DNA of 64,000 nucleotides from positions 15,649,511-15,713,510 of the forward strand of contig NC_088210.1 in NCBI RefSeq assembly GCF_037126465.1, given 5' to 3'. Below, piece by piece: positions 1-11,781 of the stretch. Every line of letters begins with the position of its first letter. Position 1 is the first letter of the stretch. A program made the position numbers and the translations under genes. The notes under the pieces were generated by a model. The model made no database searches. It was not told the DNA's origin and saw only the letters and a list, made by a program, of their open reading frames with translations. This DNA comes from Ornithodoros turicata. Its lineage: Eukaryota > Arthropoda > Arachnida > Ixodida > Argasidae.

Positions 1-1111
1 TGAAGCCGAGACAAATCGGAAGGAGAGGGCTGGGTTCCACGAATGGACGCTTGTTCACTGCCTCCCATTGAAAGAAAAGTAGGACCGAAGGTCGTGTCCC
101 TTTCAGGGGCTTTCGGGCGCGACCTTGTTCGCCCCTGTCTTCGAGCGTAGTTCAACTCTACCAAATTGGTGGCGCTGTCGAACACTATGACGTCTAGACG
201 ACGACGAGAGTTTGCCGTTTTTTGGGAGTTTTTATTTGCCGGCTAGCACTTTTTTCGCGCGCCCTCTATACAGCGGGCTGCCCAACCATGGTCTCGATCT
301 TTAACTCTTCGGCCCGTGATTCGCCACGGGCTCTTGCCTGGGCCAACCAAAGCTGCTTTGGAGCGCGCGAACTTCAAGTGCAACGACACCGATCGCTTGG
401 TGACAGTTCAAGATCGGAGTCCATGTGTGCGCGTGTGCGGAGAGCTGCCCGTGCGCTTACAACATGCAAGTATAGACATACAAAGAAGAATCATGTACAA
501 AAGTACAAGTTAAAATATATATATTAAAGCCAATAGTGCCACTTATGACGCCAATTAGGAGAACGAGAAAAACCCAGCTGCGAAACCTTCACGACCTGAA
601 ACGGAAGGAACAAAACACGAGACAGTACAATTCATATTAAATATATTTATTTATTCTCTATTTAGTATTTCTGTTATAGAGCTTCCAATAAAGATTCTTT
701 TACTAAATCCCCGAGGGCATTGGGATCTGAAAGAATTAAAACATAAAATCAACATTCTTCACATTGCTTACCCCTTGATCACTCACGTAGCCAATATGAC
801 CTGAATGACGACTTGTCATTATTTCATGAAACCACAATCTCATTCACTAATGCGTACAATATGCATTGCCGCTGGATAATCTGAAAAGGCAGACATAATA
901 TCAATGCCACAGACATTACAATAATACGTACATTGCGGCGCTGCTGGACTCCAATAGACTGAAGAGGTATTTGATATTAATGGATTATGATCCATTGAAC
1001 CCATAACTTTAGTAGTATTTTCAGGATGGCGGCACCCGTATAGTTTCTGAAAAAAGAAGTACTTGCAATTAATAATAACTATTCAAAGTCATATGCTAGT
1101 ACATACGTGCC
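1..1111. other. No confident gene; AT-rich tail with AATAAA
   Basis: A short CpG-rich stretch near 240-470 has an open plus frame, followed by AT-rich sequence with AATAAA near 688. It could be the 3' end of a gene whose body is upstream, but no recognisable domain supports this. Confidence 0.3.
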
Positions 1112-1236
1112 GACTCACCGCACCGAAATGTCCCTGCACCGCAATCTCTTACATCGAGTTGTCCTGCACCGAAATGTCCCACACCGAGACGTCATGCACC
1201 GAAATGTCTTATAGCGAGATGTCGTAGACCCCGTTT
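1112..1236. repeat. Degenerate tandem repeat, unit like GCACCGAAATGTCC
   Basis: Six or so units of about 18-20 bases, with words such as CACCGAAATGTCC, CATCGAGTTGTCC and CACCGAGACGTC. This resembles the arms of the foldback elements elsewhere in this window, but no inverted partner was found nearby. Confidence 0.6.
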
Positions 1237-4200
1237 AACTGACATTTGCGTTGTTTTTGTTTTGTTTGTTTCTCTTTCTCATCTAATAAATATATTCCCC
1301 GAACCCCTGCGTTATAATTACATCCAGTGGCAACCAGAACGAAGCCAAATGGTGCCGGCCTTTGGTAGGGACGACCATTCCGTGTTTGTTTGTTTTTATT
1401 TATTTATTTATTTTTGTCGTTTGCCGGTAATAAATATCTCTCCCCCTCTAAATAGTACTAATTTCTTTACTCCGAACGGACAATAGACTGAGATTCAATA
1501 GACTGAGGCAGGCTTCGCTAGTATTTGCGGGAACTTTCATGTCATAGAGCATTTTCCCGGATATGAGCTTGTGGAGGGTTCCGGAAAAAATGGTCCCTGG
1601 TTGTGTGGGCAGACAAAAATGGTCCCGCAGGCGCCTGTACGGCCAAATGTATAGGTGGGTAGTTGCGGATAGCTGATGAGGCTAATAAAATGTGACGTTC
1701 GTCCACAGTCGACGATCGTACTTTTTTTCCCCTCATGGTAGTCCAACTTCTTTGCCGTTGATGACATGTACGTAGCGTCACAAGACAAAGTGCGGTTCAA
1801 AATGCTGTTCGCGAAATGCTGTTCGATTTCGCTTCCAGACGCTCCGTCGTGCAGGATCCGCGGGAGCCTTGAACAGCGACGGCTCTTTTTTACCCTTATT
1901 TCCGTCGTACCCAGTGCTACATCCCTGGGTGTAACAATGGTTTAATCGCTGTTTCCCATCGCCCGTATAAATCGTCATCAAGCACGAAATAAACTGAAAA
2001 GCAGACGACACGCTTTGCAAAGCATGCACGCCATGATGCACGCGATCTGCAGGCGGCGTGCGCCGCGCGCGCACTGCTGGCGCACTGTAGTTGGCGATAG
2101 CAGTGCCGCTGCAACGTTCGTCACTTGCTTTCAGAGCCGTCCCAAGAGATGATGCAGTTCCACTCCACTATGCCAACCAACTACGCCTCTTCTACTGCTT
2201 CCAGTTCACTGCACTGTAATGAGGCACGTGCAGCAGATAGCCACACAGACACACAAAAATTGGCGGACTCACGACTCACCTTTACGACTCCCAATTATTA
2301 TTATTATTATTTTTCAGAGTCGAAGAAACACGACAGTTTGTCTTGGGTAACCCTCTGCCAAGTTACTGTAAAAAGTACTACACCAAAATCAGTGCTATAG
2401 TAAGCAAATTGAAAAACACGCGCGCTCAGTTTTTTTTATTCAATTCTGTTGTTCTTTGGCGTTCTTTGGGGATTTGGAGGTGCTGCCATCTATGGACCAT
2501 ACCACGAGGTGTTGGGCATGCGCACTGAGGTGATGTATTTGTTGCTGAGGCGGGAAGGAGAAATGGCTGTTGTGAAGTCGTGTGTTAACATTTGTGGTTT
2601 CGTTTTTCTTATCAGTTGAGTCTGTCAGCGCTGGATGTGGAGCTCAAAACGACAGGTATTGTTTCAACTTTTACTTTGTGACGCTGTTGGACGAATGTAC
2701 TTCTTCTGAGAAAGCTTTGAAGCAAGTTCGACCAGAAGCACGTTGGGATGTCTGCTTTGACAGTGGCGTACCGTCGTGGAGGGCGCCTGAGGTTTTGCAT
2801 CCTCTTCGATCGCAGCATCGCAGCAGACTGTCGTTCGTTGAACCACTTGGGATTGTGGAACTGGGTTTGAAGGGCTTCTCCCACGTGCAGCTATCAACAT
2901 GATAACCATGTTTCGCCATTCAAGATCAGTAAGTTGCGCGAAAACGAAAATCCACACATTGAGGCCCCAGTTATAAATAACCCAGCATGTTTGCTTGAGG
3001 AGGGTCCTGTACGTTATTTGCGGGACTACGACCGTATCTGAAAACGATTAATGACAATTGTGTAAGGCAGGTATGCGATAATAGGTTCAGCAAGTGTCTT
3101 CCCGTCTGCGGTTTCCGCAGCTCTTCCTCACAGAATGATTCAATCTATTATGAACAAGGTGAATACAAAAACGTAAAGTAATAAAGATAGGTTTTAGAGT
3201 GTTTTTATCATGTTTAATCCGGGAGGTGTGGGACAACTAGAGGGTCTGTTATGTCTGTGAGCTGACCGAGGTGCGTTAAATAAACATAAGCAACATCTCG
3301 GTAACCCGACCGCTGCGTCTTCCTAGTCTGTGTGACTGTTGAGTTGATGCAGATGAGATTCTCTTTGCATTTCACACCACTTGGGAAGGAGGAAACTTGT
3401 GTCTTTCCCCCGTCTGATCAGTATCTAAACTGTCTGACAGTCCCCTCTAGCTGCATTTGCCTGTGACCTTGATGAATTTAATAATGCGTGGTCAGACAAC
3501 TCTGATGATAGTGGCGTGGTGGCGTCGACGGGCAGGTTGGAACATGAATTAAGTTTTCTGAATGTGCGCTGCCGTATTAGCCGGTAACCAAGACAAGACA
3601 GAGAAAGATTAAAAGGAAAAGAAAAAGAGTTACGGAACATGAGAAGCTCCGTTGCAAGAGGTTGGCTTCGTTTTGCTCTTTTTCGTTTTCAGTATTGTTT
3701 ATTCCTGTTGCTTGGCGTCTGTAAAGCAATATGTAAGCGCCGCCTTTGAGATTCGCGTCACTCGAAGCGATCTGAATGTTTGTTTCTTGGCAGCTTCCTG
3801 TTGAATCATAGCACATGACTGCAGCTCCGGAAGCACGGCGGTTACATTTGATAAGGAGTTCTCGAATTCGAAAAGGAATGTCGTTCTTGATGAATAAAGG
3901 AAGCGACAAATCTGCATGCAAGAACGAACGCTCGTCGCTGAAGTTAGCCGAAAGTACCGTTTGATGATCCCAATTCCAAGAACCATTGACGCCCGGAGAC
4001 GAAATGGGTGGAACAGCCTCGTGGAACTCGAATCAGGTAACGTCGCATTGTACCAGTTTGCGAGGGCGATTGTTACGACTTGAATGTCGCTATTTGCTCA
4101 CAAACAACGGGTCTTAGACATGATGTTGGATGGTTCCGCGTTCTTCTGGGCCAAACACGGGTCCGAGCATCTGGGTCAGTACACGGCGCCGCGTGAAACA

Positions 4201-4901
4201 ATGAAGTGAGGTGTATTGATAGGGGTACAGTACAGTGGTAGTAGAGTAGGGGCTACAGTGGTTGTTCCTAATCTTTTTTGACAGAGGAAACGTGGAAGTG
4301 GGGATACAGGTGCTACAAAAATGGAAATAGAACACGGTGATACAAAGCGAAATGGGCTCTAGGATGGTTTCAGTAGTACTAGGCCGTGCTGTGATCGCCT
4401 GAACACATCATTCCGCCAATTTGGTGATCAATGCTGCGGAATTCGCGTGTTCCCGGTGTGCAGAAGCCAAAAACGTTCAGCGCATTGAAGGCCGGGAGAA
4501 AACCTTACAGGAGACTTTAGTAGCCACAGGGTCGGGTCTGGCTACTGAATACCTGCAGACAGGGAGACAACCTTGTCCAAGACACACCAGGAAGCTCCAC
4601 TATCCATCCGTTGACCTTCAAGGTTTCTGTTCCAAGGGGGCCAATGGTTCATTCCAGGTTCTCCTGTTGTTCGCGGGACACTTGTCCTCCACGGTCCCCT
4701 TTCTTTCCCTTACAACGTATGCTTTCATTGCCCTTGTAAGCACGGGGGGGCGTATCCGCTGTCTTTCTGGGGGGGGGGGGGGAAGGTGCCTAAGTTCATT
4801 TATGAAACACTCGTGCACGGTAGGCCAGGACATCCGCCCATGGCTGTAAGTAGTACGGTCTTGTTTACGACTGCGTTATTGATTGTAAAGGCACTGGAAG
4901 G
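1237..4901. other. Intergenic, no confident gene
   Basis: Only short overlapping frames on both strands. Holds ATT microsatellites (2298-2311), a poly-G run at 4769-4782, and the uncertain minus-strand frame at 3577-4034. Confidence 0.5.
3577..4034 (-). CDS. Uncertain minus-strand open frame, possible old exon or gene relic
   Basis: About 150 codons are open on the minus strand, including NGSWNWDHQTVLSANFSDER, then FIKNDIPFRIRELLIKCNRR and LKGGAYILLYRR. The amino-acid pattern looks protein-like and not random, but I cannot assign a family. No convincing start codon or paired splice sites are seen. It may be an exon of a degraded gene. Confidence 0.22.
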
Positions 4902-6077
4902 CCTCCATAGTGGAAGCCTATCAGAAGGCCGAAAATCATAACGCCGAACTATCAGAAGGCCGAAAGTCAAAAGGCCGAAAAATCGTAACGCCGAACTATC
5001 ATAAAGCCGAAAGCCAAAAGGCCGAAAAATCATAATGCCGAACTGTCAGAAGGCCGAAAGTCAAAAGGCCGAAAATCAGAAGGCGGAAAATGGAAAGGCC
5101 AAAGAGACAGAAGATCCTGAATGGGACTATTTTTGTCATAAGATTATAAAGTTTCCTGGCTCTTATATCAGGAATCGAATAATAGGAATGCGTAGCATTT
5201 GGTGCTCGGAAATAGACTGGCTAGAGAGAGAGAGAGAGAGAAAAGACACACAACATGCATGATGTAAAACCCCAGCTCGCTTGCTTTCTAGCCATTTTCT
5301 CATTGACACACAACATGTTTACTACAAAAAGGCAGTGTCTCGTGAATGAATACCAGTGAATGACTTCCCAAGCAGCAAAATGTACTAAAAGTCGAGTGCA
5401 ATAGGGGTGGACGGGTAGGTGGAAGACCTTGAACAGACTCGTGAAACTAAAAACATTGATAAGACACATACCGTCCACCCCTATTGCACTCGACTTTCCC
5501 CAAGCAGCACCCTAATTATCGAAAGGCCGAACAATTAGGTGCGGTTTTGAGTCAGAGCTGATGATAGGGAACTGGTTTTAGGAATGACTTAGGTGGAAGT
5601 CGTTGTTGAAAATGGGATGAGAATGGGAAATGTCATGCATAGCTCGTAATTTTTCATTTTAACTTATTGCCATTGTGTACAATAAACACATACAATAACG
5701 CAGTGGTTCATATGTCTACTTTTCCTTTTTGTTTACCCCTAGGTGATCGAATGTATGCTATTAACACGAAGTTCGGTGAAATAATTTATTTGCCGTATTA
5801 ATTCACAACAAGTCTATCCTACTTAATTTGTAGAGCGAATTTTTTATCGCAGTTGGAATAACAGTTTTCGTATCTTGGGTTCCTTATTTTTCGGCCTTTC
5901 GATAATTCGGTTTTCTGACTTTTCGGCCTTCTGATTGTTCGATGTTTTGATTTTTCGGCCATCTGGTTTTCGGCCTTATGATTGTTCGGTGTTTTGATTT
6001 TTCGGCCTTTTGATTTTCGGCCTTCTGATAATTCTGCCTTATGAGTTTCGGCCTTATGATTGCCACCCCTCCATAGT
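4902..6077. mobile_element. Foldback element, arms of tandem AAGGCCGAAA-type units
   Basis: The left arm (about 4912-5105) is an array of 14-17-base units such as CAGAAGGCCGAAAGTCAAA. The right arm (about 5885-6067) holds the same units inverted (TTTTCGGCCTTTTGATTTTC). The direct repeat CCTCCATAGT occurs just outside both ends (4902-4911 and 6068-6077), as expected of a 9-10-base target-site duplication. No transposase is visible, so it is non-autonomous. The duplication length fits Mutator-like elements, but assignment is tentative. Confidence 0.8.
5378..5498. mobile_element. Small hairpin element nested in the foldback element
   Basis: Perfect 27-base inverted arms at 5388-5414 and 5471-5497 are separated by 56 bases. 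An 11-base direct repeat, CCCAAGCAGCA, flanks it (5367-5377 and 5499-5509), so it looks like an independent later insertion. Confidence 0.7.
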
Positions 6078-6232
6078 CAGCTGCAACGTTGCGATGGGAC
6101 CGTCCACCATGCGCCGTATGTGGGCTGTTTCGTCGCTTAACGTAGTAGTGGCTAGAAGGTGTGCCAAAGAAAACGTATAACAGAATATGAACCACGATCC
6201 CAGAGTGATGAACAATTCGTGGGGGCGCGGAC

Positions 6233-6477
6233 AATAGACGAGTTCAGAAAATCCCAGTGCTCTTTGCGCACGCATTGCATCCTGGGCACTTACTGAGCGG
6301 GGCAACGAAGAATAATCCTTTACATTTCGCTTTAGCTGACCTTGACACGTCGTGGACAATGGAACGGTAGTGGAGAAATCGGAACACTTTCGAGGCCACC
6401 CGTTTCTTTCGTATTAGTAAACTCCCACAGTTCAAAGCGACGCTAAGCACTCTGGGATATTCTGAACTCGTCTATTG
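6233..6477. repeat. Inverted repeat, arms about 36 bases
   Basis: CAATAGACGAGTTCAGAA at 6233 recurs inverted as TTCTGAACTCGTCTATTG ending at 6477, with further matching sequence inside. Likely a MITE. No clear target duplication. Confidence 0.6.
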
Positions 6478-6985
6478 CTCACCAAACAACTGCTGAGACC
6501 GTGCAATTACTCACCAAACAACTTTTTAATTTTTTACGAGTTTTTATGCGATGTGAATTTATTTCGCGTTTATGGCGCCCATATACTTGACTTTTTGTCT
6601 TCTGTTTTTTTTTTAAAGCTTTTTAAGATTTCCTCTAAGGGATCTAGTAAATCCACCAGCGAAGAGGGTGAGGCGAGATGTCGCCCACTTGCGGGGGATC
6701 TGGAATAATCGTCTCCGTTGGGAACCTAGGTTAGAACGGGGGCCTAGGTTAGTTTTCAGAGGTTAGGTTAATTTAGGCTCGCTTTTGAGAGTTGATCATG
6801 CGGTTGGGAGGCTCCTCACAGCTGGGCACGCGTGCTGTAGCGCCGTTTGACAAAAACTACTTTTCTTGGTACACACAATATAAGAACGGTGAAAGAGGCG
6901 GTGAGCGATTGTCCGGCTTCAGCGGTTCTGTGGTGAGCAATTGTTCGGCCTCAGCAGTTTTTTGGTGAGCAATTGTCCTGGACCC
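6470..6985. mobile_element. Foldback-like element, arms of GCTCACCAAACAACTGCTGA units
   Basis: Left end has two units of about 34 bases (6475-6530). Right end has three inverted units (6900-6985, GTGAGCAATTGTTCGGCC). The design is as in the 4902-6077 element, with different sequence. The core (about 6715-6790) holds TTAGG-type words. Confidence 0.6.
6715..6790. repeat. TTAGG-type interstitial motif
   Basis: CCTAGGTTAG, AGGTTAGGTTAA and similar words. The same neighbourhood occurs inverted at 25316-25440, so it is part of a dispersed element and not a telomere. Confidence 0.5.
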
Positions 6986-8985
6986 CCATTCATGTGATCC
7001 CAATGGGGGTAGAATATCCAGAGGCAAATCGCACGCGGGGCATGATGGGAAGCAAGCGTATCGCACGTTTCATTTTTCATTCGGAACTGGGAATTTGGAA
7101 CAGGGTTCCGGAGCATACCGACCCCCCCCCCAAAAAAAAAAAAGAAAAGAAAAGAAAAAAGACATTATTTTTGAGCGAACCAGAACGGAACGAAATACGA
7201 AACAAAATCTTATGCTCATGAGGGAAACCGAATATATGTTTTCGGTTCAAATGGAAAATTGAACTATTTGGCCTTCAAGGCTACCTGTCGCAAGACCTCA
7301 AGTGCGCAATACATGGCGTCCATGGGTGTTTGTGTAGGAAACTCCAGACTCCTCACATTACAACAATGTGCAAGAGCGCAAGACGGGCTCCTTGTTTAAT
7401 TGTCGATAAGTTACGTGGTAGGACCTTCTAACCCCCCTTTCTGTTGGAAATAATAAAGGGGATTATTTTCGCTGCAATCAATTCTCCTTACACCATCTGA
7501 AACTGAATGGGTTCGAACCGGTTTCGAACCGTTATTTATTTTTATTTTTTTACTCCGGAACTGAACCGCTTTCTCTGAACCGAAACGAAAAACCTTTCGG
7601 TTTGATACTCTGATTTGAAGGAGTTTTTTCCGACGCCGAGGAAAATAACCGTTTTCCGTTTCTCTTTTTGTCCTGAGGCTTCGCATAAATACCTTCGCAT
7701 ACCCATTGTTGAGAGCTTGACAGGGCCGTTTCTCTGTGACGTCGGTTGCTCGAATAGAGAGGGTGGGGGGATTGTGAAAGTGGGAAGATTGAGCTCCTTG
7801 TTTGTGGTGCCGATACAGAGTACAAATCACGCTATAGCATGACACGCTATAGCAGTGAAAGGGACCACACCGACATGTGCTTAGGTAAGCCAGTCACGTG
7901 TTTGCAAGGCCGTACGGCACCATTGGCTGCGAGCGTGTCACTCTGAGAAAGGAATGCGTCGGAGCGGTGTTCCGTAAACTTTTGTCCAGCACTGTACAGG
8001 TGACGAAGGGTGGCCGAAATAACGGTGCCGTGATGTTCCACGTGAGGGTTGTCTGCCTATAATATGGCGACATGCACGTTCCGCAGGGTAGGACTGCGGA
8101 TAATTTGAACCACCCGGGGTTCTTTTGACGTGCGCCGGAAATCTCCGACACACGGTAATGGAAGCAACGTTTACTACCCATACATTGCTGCCGTCCTCGG
8201 CCGGGATCGAACCCGCGATCTTGAGCTCAGCATTCATTCAGCCTACATTCAGGGTCTGACGAGAATACCTTCACAGTGACGTCGCCGCAACAGTCCCCTG
8301 AAATCAGCTTCATCTTCTTCAGCTTCGTACTTTTTGCAAGGTAACAACGTACCACGTTGTCTTCGGTATTGCTAGATTATCCCTAGCCAGGGATCACATC
8401 CAGTAGGTGACATCTGTCATCGACGATAATTCGATCTTTGAGCAGCATGAATAGGGGTTAACTTGAACACTAATGAAACAAAACTTCTAGGACAGGGTCC
8501 TTGTCTCTCGGTCTTCTTCGTGTGACTTGAGCACGTCCCAAATTCCCAACAGCCGACTAACGTAGTAGCCTGCCCGCAGTATAACGTAGCCCCGAAAATA
8601 TTTCGGGAGGGAGGATCTATGGGAACTTTACATGGAGGAAAAGGAGGATTTCACCCTCGTTTTCTCTCTCTCTCTCTCATGTGCACTACCAAAGGTACGA
8701 TTTCGGGGGCTTTCAAACCCCCCACTGGCTACCCCACCAGCTACCCCCATCCACCTCCCATCACTGCGACCCCTTTTGTGTGGCACAGTGACCTTTTTCA
8801 GTCAAGAAGAGCGGTCAAAATGTCCGAGATCAAAAGGCATTGAGAGGCCCAAGCCCGGCCCACGTCACATTCCTCGAGGCTTTCTTCTCGTACCAGCGAA
8901 ATACCATTCTTCCCGTTATCTTCTAACCGTGCCCGTATGCGGCCACGTTTGAAGGACACAATCGTTTAAAAAACATAAATGAACT
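6986..8985. other. Intergenic, low-complexity and repeat fragments
   Basis: AACCG/CGGTT-word arrays near 7170-7265 and 7500-7620 may be arms of another diverged foldback element. A C then A homopolymer pair lies at 7122-7142. A CT microsatellite lies near 8660. No supportable gene. Confidence 0.4.
7862..8003 (+). mobile_element. Truncated Tc1/mariner-like MITE copy
   Basis: Ends with CTTTTGTCCAGCACTGTA, the terminal repeat seen in the intact copy at 50594-50804, and shares GCGTGTCACTCTGAG with it. The other terminus is missing. Confidence 0.65.
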
Positions 8986-9058
8986 AGAGATAAACTGATG
9001 TTCTGAGGCTGGAACAACATAGAAGGGACTTTCATCCAGTGACTTTCATCTTTCATCA
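8986..9058. mobile_element. Terminal fragment of the tRNA-headed element family
   Basis: AGAGATAAACTGATGTTCTG, then AGGCTGGAAC, ending CAGTGACTTTCATC. The same words bound the element inserted at 21060-21518. Confidence 0.65.
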
Positions 9059-9719
9059 TGAATGAACTGCCGATTCTGGAGGGATTGCGTGGAACTGTGG
9101 GTGTAAGGGGTAGTAAAGCAAGCTCCGCGAAACTCTGCGTCATTGAAGGTTTACCAGGGACAATGGAGCATGGACCGCATGGCACAAACATAGCTCTGGG
9201 CACAAATACCGGCCGAATTCCTCTGGCGGTCGCTCCTGTCAAAACCGCCATTATTTCCTGTCCACCACGTGATCCTCTCTAAAGTTTCGATTTAGGAACG
9301 CTTTGTTGCACGCGCTGCTCTCTGTGCTTTTATGCTTTTCCAAAGTCATTTACTCTTAAAATGTGAGCACCATTGCGGGAACAACGTTTTGTTAACGATA
9401 AGCTTGCGAAGACAAAATGCGTGATTGGGCCGGTCCCCGCCCTCCCCCCCCTTTTTTTTCTGTTTTTGTCATGCTGTTTTCATCCGCAGTGGGAGTGTCT
9501 TCGGGACTTGCCGATAGCGCCGCCACTGATGAAATCCGAAAACGGGCTTGCAGAGATGGCAAATTTTCGGGTGTCGAATTTTTGTGGAAAGATCGTGAAA
9601 GATCCTGTAGTTGTGACTGAAATGGGGTGTTGGGGCATTGGGGCATTGGGCTTTCTAATTAGCGCAAAAAAATACATTTCCTTGGAAATTTTTTGAGTTC
9701 AATTAAACTGATTAGACAA
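9059..9719. other. No gene seen
   Basis: Short overlapping frames only, with a C-rich then T-rich run near 9440-9460. Confidence 0.4.
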
Positions 9720-9837
9720 TGCATAATGTAAAAACCACGAGACTAGGGAGCACGAAGGGACAGACATTCTCTAGTCTCGGGGTTTTTACATTATGCATCA
9801 TCTTCACCAGCTCGCTTGCTTCCTAGCCATTTTTTTA
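9720..9837 (-). mobile_element. Short retroposon-like hairpin element with target duplication
   Basis: Inverted arms at 9720-9746 and 9771-9797 (27 bases, one mismatch), then AGCTCGCTTGCTTCCTAGCC and a T-run. The direct repeat ATTAGACAA flanks it (9711-9719, 9838-9846). A related tail (AGCTCGCTTGCTTTCTAGCC) lies at 5275-5305. The T-run, read on the minus strand, is an A-run. Confidence 0.7.
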
Positions 9838-9846
9838 ATTAGACAA

Positions 9847-11781
9847 GTTAATGAGGTACACGGATGGAAACCACCTGTTTGGGCGGCAAAAACCTTCACA
9901 AGTATTCAGAAGATTTCTTATTTTTATCTTAAGTACAGTTTTTTAAATAATTAGGGGTCACTCTTAAGTGAAACTCCCTGTATACAGATAGGGCCGCAAC
10001 GAAGCGAAGACATCGCTGCTCGGGAGTCTCTCATATACGTTTCTCCCGCTGCAACTTGCCACATCCCACAACGGCAGCGACAGGACGTTTGATGGACCCT
10101 TTTCACATTGGCATTGTATCCTAGCGGCTCTCCAGCGAACCACCCTCGGCGCGCGCGCCAGAACAAACCCACGTGTGCAGCACAAAGGACCAAAACCGGA
10201 TTGGAGTGGGACCGACGAGCTCGCGTCGTTCGTGCGGTATCCCCTCTTCTGTCGTCAGAGCTGTTTATAGAGAGAGTTTGGCCAGTAGGAGGAGCCTAAC
10301 TCGAACCGCGTCATGCGACTTCACGGCTGAACGACCTCCCTCGCCGCGCTCTCTTGTCCAGTCGTCAACCGGTCGCCGACGCCATGTTGATGCAAAGCGT
10401 CGTTCACGATGCAAGGGGAAGGACACGTGCGTACCGCGTCCTCCGAGAACCCTTCGTTTTCGAATCCTCTCAGTTTGGTAATAAAGCCCCCATTTCACAG
10501 GCGCCTGTGGGTCATAGTCGGCGATGTTGGTAGATTACATTGAGCGCGACAAAAGTACCGGTCGGTGGACTGCATAAAATGGCTCCTACCTGCTGGCTGA
10601 TAAGCGGATTTTGCTTGGATTCAGGATTTTTGGGCGGTGCAACGGCGACTCTGACGTCGAAACGGGCTCCGCCCGCGAAGCGGAAAAAGATGGCCAAACT
10701 CTCTCTATATACGGCTCCGTTCTGACGTCCCCATCTGGCGCCATCTATTGAACATGGAGATAACCTTGTCCGGCGCACTCAAGATCATGCGCATCAGCCG
10801 CTCCATAGTTGACAGATCGTGCGCGTGGGCAGCGAAACCGCTAGTTGTAACTCAAATTCAATTCAATGACAAAATAATTTGACGCAAACTTCATCGAAAT
10901 ATTTTGCACTGTCACACCGAGCTTTGTTTCCTACCTCTGTGCTCCGACCATAATGAGGAGGGACGCGGCTTTTAGGACGAATAATGACGCGGTGCACTGG
11001 CGCGTATTTCGCAACGTTAAACCGTTGCTATTTTTTCAAACGTAAGCACCGATAGGAGCATATCTTGCGTGAGCCTGAAACCGAAACCTCTTCTAATACT
11101 TCCGACAACGAGCATCTGAGACCTCCTCAAGCCGCTAATCGCTCTGGTCTGACACACTGTTATACGATACCACCAGCATCGCGCAGTCATTAGCAGCCAC
11201 GGTCGTTTGTTTTCTTGCTTTTTTCCTATTCGCTGTTTTTCATTCGATAACTGCAAGCGACGATGGAAGGAGCTCCAAGCTGTTTCGCTCCCTTGGCGGC
11301 TTGGCAGAAACTGTTTGAACTTTCCCCGCTTTCTTTTCACGCGAGTTATCGTTTTTGGATCTCGCTGCGTGACGTCATGAGAACGACTCAAAGTGCACTG
11401 CCAACACCACTAGAAGGTCTGTTCATTGCCTCCTTTCCCTCCTTCGCTACGTAGACATATAAAGTTAGAATTCGTGTGCTACTCCGATTCACCGTTCTGC
11501 GAATTCAAGAACACGCAAATGATTGCAGCTCGCTGAAAACACGATCCTCATTGGCTGACTCTTATTGTTACGGCATGACGACGAGGGGTTGAGGAGGAGT
11601 TACACGTTTTATATACAAGTTGACGCGGTGCGTAGCAGAGTCCCATAATTTTGCAAGGCCCAATCCCGAAGATTTGAACAGTAAACGTTGTCATTCGAAA
11701 CAAGAGTTGATGTGTGACAACACAATTCTGCTGCCTTTGGCGGCAATTCTACCACTTCGTGTTTGCGTATATGCATCGAAA
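9847..11781. other. CpG-rich intergenic region, no confident gene
   Basis: 10080-10800 is CpG-rich with short open frames on both strands and a weak inverted pair (TATAGAGAGAGTTTGGCCA near 10266 and TGGCCAAACTCTCTCTATA near 10691). It could be a promoter or MITE. No protein family is recognisable. Confidence 0.4.

Noticed and set aside
222..527. 101- and 65-codon plus frames at the left edge
   Set aside because: No domain. The second frame has slightly protein-like wording but ends in AT-rich sequence. Kept only as a note that a gene end might lie here.
4902..6077. Coding gene of Lys/Ala/Glu repeats (QKAENQKAE-type frames)
   Set aside because: The frame arises from the repeat word itself, appears in both orientations and is broken in the centre. 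Explained by the foldback arms.
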